A stretch of DNA of 64,000 nucleotides from UBA1672 sp964587815 (GTDB taxonomy: Bacteria > Pseudomonadota > Alphaproteobacteria > Micavibrionales > Micavibrionaceae), in the NCBI GenBank assembly GCA_964587815.1, contig CAZPMH010000006.1, forward strand, positions 38,776 to 102,775, read 5' to 3'. Each line of letters opens with the position of its first letter. The first letter of the stretch is position 1. A program made the translations under genes and the position numbers. The notes beneath the pieces are model-generated. The model was not told the DNA's origin. It did no database searches and saw only the letters and a program-made list of their open reading frames with translations. Of the stretch, positions 60,076-64,000 are shown one piece after another.

Positions 60076-60996
60076 ATGCGGTTCGTTTTTGTTTCGTTAT
60101 TCTCTTTCATGCTTTTGCACGTTTCTTACGTTTCTGCGCAAGAGCCTATTCCGTCAATTCAAGATGCGGATGAGAATAGTGTCGCTGAGCCTGATGTTAA
60201 TGATTTGGTTGATGCGGGGGATGAGCCTGATGTCGTTACACCGGATGGTACACGTGGTATATCTGCGCCGTCTGCAATTTTGCCGGGAGATGGGGACGAT
60301 GTTTTCTTTGATGCGAATGATCTTGTTCCGCAGGGGGAGATGTCTCGGGAGGGGCCGAATAAGGTCAGTCCCATTACGCAGCCAGCTTCGAAGTTGGTGA
60401 TTGTTAAGAAAAACTTTGAATCTGATACGCAAGAGGCGCAAATCGTTTCTGCGGAGCGGGCGATGGCTTTGGGGCGTTATGAGTCTGCGCTTGTGTTGTT
60501 TGATGCTTTGTATAGAAATAACAAATCCGATGCCCGTATATTGATGGGGCGTGCTGTCACCTTGCAAAAGCTAAACCGTTTTGACGAGGCCATGCAAGTG
60601 TATGAGGCTTTATCTAAGATAGAGCCTGATAACTTGGATGTGAAAATTAATATGTTGGGGCTTTTGGGAACGCGTTATCCTGCTGTCGCTCTCCGACGTT
60701 TAAAAGCTCTGGCTGAGGATAATCCCGGGCATCCAGCCTTGGCTGCGCAACTTGCTTTTGCTTATGCGCAAAATGCGGATGCTACTTCGGCTTTACGCTT
60801 TTTAGGTGTTGCCGCTAGCTTGGAGCCTACAAATGCTAATCATGTTTTTAATCAGGCCGTAATTGCTGATCGTATCGGTGAGCGCGCGCTGGCTGTCCAG
60901 TATTATGAGAAGGCTCTGGAAATTGATACGATTCATGGGGCAGGGCGTACTATTCCGCGAGACGTTGTTTATGCGCGGTTGAGTGAAATTAGGTAG
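60076..60996 (+). CDS. Secreted TPR-repeat protein of the pilus cluster
   Basis: The 306-residue protein has a signal peptide (cleavage after VSA near 21), an acidic low-complexity segment (about 25-85, Asp/Pro rich), and TPR-like repeats (about 125-290: GRYESALVLFDALY, NRFDEAMQVYEAL, NADATSALRFLGVA, GERALAVQYYEKALE). It resembles MshN or PilF-type TPR proteins that help pilus assembly; no lipobox is seen, so it is likely periplasmic. Spacing is 26 bp to the prepilin peptidase gene. Confidence 0.78.
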   Translation: MRFVFVSLFSFMLLHVSYVSAQEPIPSIQDADENSVAEPDVNDLVDAGDEPDVVTPDGTRGISAPSAILPGDGDDVFFDANDLVPQGEMSREGPNKVSPITQPASKLVIVKKNFESDTQEAQIVSAERAMALGRYESALVLFDALYRNNKSDARILMGRAVTLQKLNRFDEAMQVYEALSKIEPDNLDVKINMLGLLGTRYPAVALRRLKALAEDNPGHPALAAQLAFAYAQNADATSALRFLGVAASLEPTNANHVFNQAVIADRIGERALAVQYYEKALEIDTIHGAGRTIPRDVVYARLSEIR

Positions 60997-61022
60997 GTGT
61001 CTCTTTATCCTCCGTTTAGCGT

Positions 61023-61808
61023 TTGGCTGTTGATGTGAATACGCTTTTTATATTTGAACTTGGTGTCTTCATTGTTTTGGGTTTGTTGTTTGGTAGCTTT
61101 TCAACGGCGCTGATTTATAGAGTTCCGCGCAAGATTGATTGGGGTGTAAAACGCTCATCTTGTACAACATGCCAAAGAAATCTCTCCTTTGTAGATTTGG
61201 TCCCTGTTTTTTCTTGGGTTATTTTCCGAGGTAAATGCCGCGGCTGTAAAAAACCTATATCGGTTTTGTACCCTCTGGTGGAGCTTTGTTCGGCTGTTCT
61301 TTCTGTTTTGATTTATCTGAATTACGGGGCAACATATGAAGCGGCGTTTCTTATTCTGGCGCTTCCTTTTTTGCTGTCTCTTTTCGTGATCGACGTGAAG
61401 CATATGATTTTACCGAATGTTTTGGTTTTTATCCTTCTCATCATCGGAATCGCCCGTTTGTTTTATTTTTCAACAGTTGATGTATTTGTCAGCGTTGAAT
61501 ATTTCCTGATCACTTATGTCTTGGGCGCAGGTGTTTTTGCATTTGTGTCTTGGTTTTTAGGATTTGTTTTTACGAAGATTTTGAAAAAAGATGCGCTTGG
61601 TTTTGGCGATGTAAAGTTTTTCTTGGTGGCTGGTGTTTGGCTTGGCCTGCACAGTTTACCAGAATTTATGATTGCTTCGGGTGTTATCGCTATTGTGTTT
61701 GCGCTAATATGGCGCATTGCCTTTAAAACTGAGGTTTTTCCGTTTGGCCCCGCTTTGATCATATCTTTTGTGGGCATTTTATTCTGGCAGGGTTCTTTTG
61801 TTGTATAA
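61023..61808 (+). CDS. pilD: Prepilin peptidase (PilD/GspO)
   Basis: PilD cleaves the leader of prepilins and methylates the new N-terminus. The 261-residue protein has several membrane helices, an early GSFSTALIYRVP segment, two zinc CxxC pairs (Cys47/50 and Cys72/75), and the aspartyl protease residues Asp124 (VIDVKHMILP) and Asp196 (GFGDVKFF). The frame can start at TTG 61023 or GTG 61035; no ATG is present before residue 127, so a non-AUG start is needed. No strong RBS is seen. Confidence 0.92.
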   Translation: MAVDVNTLFIFELGVFIVLGLLFGSFSTALIYRVPRKIDWGVKRSSCTTCQRNLSFVDLVPVFSWVIFRGKCRGCKKPISVLYPLVELCSAVLSVLIYLNYGATYEAAFLILALPFLLSLFVIDVKHMILPNVLVFILLIIGIARLFYFSTVDVFVSVEYFLITYVLGAGVFAFVSWFLGFVFTKILKKDALGFGDVKFFLVAGVWLGLHSLPEFMIASGVIAIVFALIWRIAFKTEVFPFGPALIISFVGILFWQGSFVV

Positions 61809-61899
61809 ATTAGTTTTATTTATAAGAATATATTTACGTTCTATTCATCTTATTTTTGTACAAAGGTATGGGGCATATCAGAATTTATAGGAGCACACC

Positions 61900-63066
61900 T
61901 TGGATTTAACTCAACTTCTCGCATTTACGATGCAAAATGATGCGTCAGACCTTCACTTAAGTGCAGGTAATCCGCCGATTATTCGTGTTTCGGGTAAAAT
62001 GAAACGTGTTAAGGCAGAGCCTTTAGGCAGCGATGATATCAGAACGATGCTTTATTCCGTGATGACGGAAGAGCAGCGTGCGATTTATGAAAAGGATATG
62101 GAGCTCGACTTTGCGATTGCGTTGGGTGAAAAAGCGCGTTTTCGTGTGAATGGGTTTACAACGCGTCTTGGCGCGGCGGCCGTGTTTCGTACTATTCCGA
62201 CTGAAATTCCAACAATGGAGCAGCTTGACCTGCCGCCGGTTATCAGGCGCTTTGCTGAGCTGGAGAAGGGGATTGTTCTTGTGACAGGCCCGACCGGTAG
62301 TGGTAAATCGACAACGTTGGCGTCCATGATTAATCATATTAACCTTAACCATTCCAAACACGTTTTGACGATTGAAGATCCGGTGGAATTTTTCCATTCC
62401 TCTAAAAAATCTCTGATTAACCACCGAGAGGTTGGGCAGGATACGAGGGGTTTCTCGAATGCTTTGAAAAGTGCGCTCCGTGAAGACCCTGATGTTATTC
62501 TGGTTGGTGAGATGCGTGACCATGAAACGATCTCGCTTGCGTTGACGGCGGCTGAAACAGGTCACTTGGTGTTCGGAACACTTCACTCTAATTCAGCGTC
62601 TAAAACGATTGACCGTATTATTGACGTGTTTCCATCCGGTGATAAAGAGATGGTGCGGGCGATGATTTCCAGTTCGTTGCAAGGCGTTGTCGCGCAGAGC
62701 CTTTTGGCGCGTGTCGGTGGTGGTCGTGTCGGTGCGTTTGAAGTTCTGGTCGGAACAAACGCTGTGCGAAACCTTATTCGTGAAAACCAAATTCCGCAAA
62801 TGTATTCGACAATGCAAACAGGTTCACGCTATGGTATGGTGACCATGGAAGATGCGGTTCAAAATTTGCTTGAGAACGGTATCATTGATGCGGATGAAGC
62901 CCATCGCGCTTTATTGAAAAGCACTGATGAGACGACGGATGATAGCGAGTATGCATCAGCGTCGCTTGGTGGTGGTAAAAAGAATAAAGACGAAGGCGGT
63001 GGGAAGGCTTATTCCGCAACAGGAAAGAGTGAAGAAAGTTCAGATGACGGGGTATATTCGTTTTGA
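61900..63066 (+). CDS. pilT: Twitching motility ATPase PilT
   Basis: PilT retracts type IV pili by depolymerising the pilin fibre. The 388-residue protein has N-domain motif NDASDLHLSAG (14-23), Walker A GPTGSGKS (130-137), an Asp box GEMRDHET, a His box TGHLVFGTLHSN, and the C-terminal AVRNLIRE-like segment (typical AIRNLIRE). A disordered Lys/Ser/Gly-rich C-tail follows. It starts at TTG 61900 with AGGAG (61889-61893) 6 nt upstream, so the non-AUG start is well supported. The stop overlaps the start of pilU. Confidence 0.95.
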   Translation: MDLTQLLAFTMQNDASDLHLSAGNPPIIRVSGKMKRVKAEPLGSDDIRTMLYSVMTEEQRAIYEKDMELDFAIALGEKARFRVNGFTTRLGAAAVFRTIPTEIPTMEQLDLPPVIRRFAELEKGIVLVTGPTGSGKSTTLASMINHINLNHSKHVLTIEDPVEFFHSSKKSLINHREVGQDTRGFSNALKSALREDPDVILVGEMRDHETISLALTAAETGHLVFGTLHSNSASKTIDRIIDVFPSGDKEMVRAMISSSLQGVVAQSLLARVGGGRVGAFEVLVGTNAVRNLIRENQIPQMYSTMQTGSRYGMVTMEDAVQNLLENGIIDADEAHRALLKSTDETTDDSEYASASLGGGKKNKDEGGGKAYSATGKSEESSDDGVYSF

Positions 63067-64000
63067 CGTCTCCAATAATATTTAATTATCTAAATTCCAT
63101 GACCGAGACTCAGGCGAGTGATATGTACCTGACTGTTGGTTTCCCTCCTACTTTGCGAGGCGATGACGGCTTGATTAAAATTGAGGATCAGCCGCTGACG
63201 GGAGACTCTTTGAACGAAATTTTGGACTCAATGCTGACGCCGCGTCAACGTCGTGATTTCGATTCTCATAGAGAGCTTAATACAGCTTTAGACATGGGGG
63301 CGCATGGTCGTTTTCGTATTAATGTTATGCAACAGCGTCAGTTTCCTGCCGTTGTTATCCGGCGTATTGTTTCTGAAATTCCGAGTTTTGAAAAGCTGAA
63401 GCTGCCCGAGATTTTAGGCAATCTGGCGATGGAAAAGCGCGGGCTTATTCTTGTTACCGGTATGACGGGATCGGGTAAATCGACAACGCTTGCGGCGATG
63501 ATTGATAAGCGCAACGTGAATAGCTCAGGGCATATTATTACGATTGAAGACCCGATCGAATTTTTCCACGACCATAAAGGGTGCGTTGTTACGCAGCGTG
63601 AGGTTGGCGTTGATACTGAATCTTTTGCTACGGCGATGAAGAATTCCTTGCGTCAACGCCCTGATGTTATTTTGGTTGGTGAGATCCGTGATCGTGAGGT
63701 TATGGAGCAAGCCCTATCTATTGCGGAAACCGGGCATTTGTGTCTGGCGACCATTCATACAAATAACTCCTATCAGGCGATTGAACGTATTGTGAACTTG
63801 TTCCCTGAAGATTTTCACAATCAGATCAGGCTAAACCTCTCTATGAATTTGAAGGGCATTATTTCGCAGCGATTATTGCCGAGCGTTGGTGGTGGCTTGG
63901 CTCCGGCGATTGAGGTTATGCTTAACCAGGGGTTAGTTCGTGATTTGATCTTAAAGGGTGAGATTGGCAAGATTCATGATGTGATGGAACAGAATAATTC
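63063..64000 (+). CDS. pilU: PilT-like ATPase PilU, cut by window end
   Basis: The 312 visible codons begin at TTG 63063, overlapping the pilT stop (TTGA). The N-terminus (TSPIIFNYLNSMTETQASDMYLTVG) fits the PilU/PilT family; starting at ATG 63099 would lose the first helix. Walker A GMTGSGKS (about 136-143), Asp box GEIRDREV and TGHLCLATIHTNN are present. The frame runs off the right edge with no stop. PilU assists PilT in forced retraction. The 4-bp overlap implies translational coupling with pilT. Confidence 0.92.
   Translation, partial: MTSPIIFNYLNSMTETQASDMYLTVGFPPTLRGDDGLIKIEDQPLTGDSLNEILDSMLTPRQRRDFDSHRELNTALDMGAHGRFRINVMQQRQFPAVVIRRIVSEIPSFEKLKLPEILGNLAMEKRGLILVTGMTGSGKSTTLAAMIDKRNVNSSGHIITIEDPIEFFHDHKGCVVTQREVGVDTESFATAMKNSLRQRPDVILVGEIRDREVMEQALSIAETGHLCLATIHTNNSYQAIERIVNLFPEDFHNQIRLNLSMNLKGIISQRLLPSVGGGLAPAIEVMLNQGLVRDLILKGEIGKIHDVMEQNN

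Noticed and set aside
62023..62586. A 187-codon - strand frame inside pilT
   Set aside because: Antisense shadow of pilT, no RBS and no recognisable protein features.
1..64000. CRISPR array or prophage
   Set aside because: No run of equal direct repeats and no phage structural or integrase genes seen by eye.

Overview
The window reads as a chromosomal segment of an alphaproteobacterium with moderate GC content (by eye near 48-50%). The evidence is gene content and order rather than any rRNA: xseB-ispA-dxs, fabI near aroC and pdxH, yajC-secD-secF followed by a Mth938/NDUFAF3-type gene, and carA-yqeY-dnaG-rpoD are arrangements familiar from Alphaproteobacteria, joined here by a 17-kDa-antigen lipoprotein and a type II glutamine synthetase. 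A Micavibrio- or Rhodospirillales-like lineage is plausible, but I cannot place it further without a search. I see no prophage, integrase, complete insertion sequence or CRISPR array. This is mostly core genome.

Layout. 1-3 kb: start of htpG, pdxH, a 17-kDa-antigen lipoprotein and an unrecognised 498-residue protein. 3-8.3 kb (+): fabI, a MenI/EntH-type thioesterase, a lipoprotein alpha/beta hydrolase, aroC and sppA. 8.3-13.8 kb (-): HAD phosphatase, dxs, ispA, xseB, gmhA and a lipoprotein; read in transcription order this is lipoprotein-gmhA-xseB-ispA-dxs-HAD. 13.9-16.1 kb (+): ispH, an unassigned P-loop kinase-like protein and rnhA. 16-22.6 kb (-): class A PBP, GNAT, mgtE, maeB and tRNA-Leu(GAG). 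22.8-31.3 kb: lipB, a secreted protein, an N-formylglutamate amidohydrolase (-), serS, DUF4153, pcm, nlpD-like and DUF3592. 31.4-37.5 kb: yajC-secD-secF-Mth938, an acidic hypothetical, sodB (-), a squalene/phytoene-synthase-fold protein and a small protein. 37.5-45 kb: SIMPL, greA, carB, an SbtA-type bicarbonate permease, carA and yqeY. 45-51.5 kb: a 450-bp non-coding gap, dnaG, rpoD, a secreted protein and a divergent patatin-like protein. 51.6-64 kb (+): glnII, then a type IV pilus/MSH-like motor operon (pilB, pilC, a PilM-PilN fusion, PilO, PilP, an orphan ABC ATPase, a TPR protein, prepilin peptidase, pilT, and pilU cut by the window end).

How the genes work together. The isoprenoid genes dxs, ispA and ispH sit within 6 kb in two divergent units. 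Envelope functions recur: lipoproteins, SppA, PBP1A, NlpD-like factor, SecDF-YajC and the Mg2+ channel. The bicarbonate permease lies between the two carbamoyl-phosphate synthetase subunit genes, whose product consumes bicarbonate. The pilus region encodes the extension ATPase, platform, alignment complex, processing peptidase and two retraction ATPases, but no secretin and no pilin inside the window. It carries the oddest features: a probable AUA start for pilC, three successive TTG starts (pilD, pilT, pilU), a repeated short motif in the PilB tail, and an ABC ATPase without a permease.

Gene starts were chosen by Shine-Dalgarno spacing and by the known N-termini of the families. Promoter calls are visual matches only.
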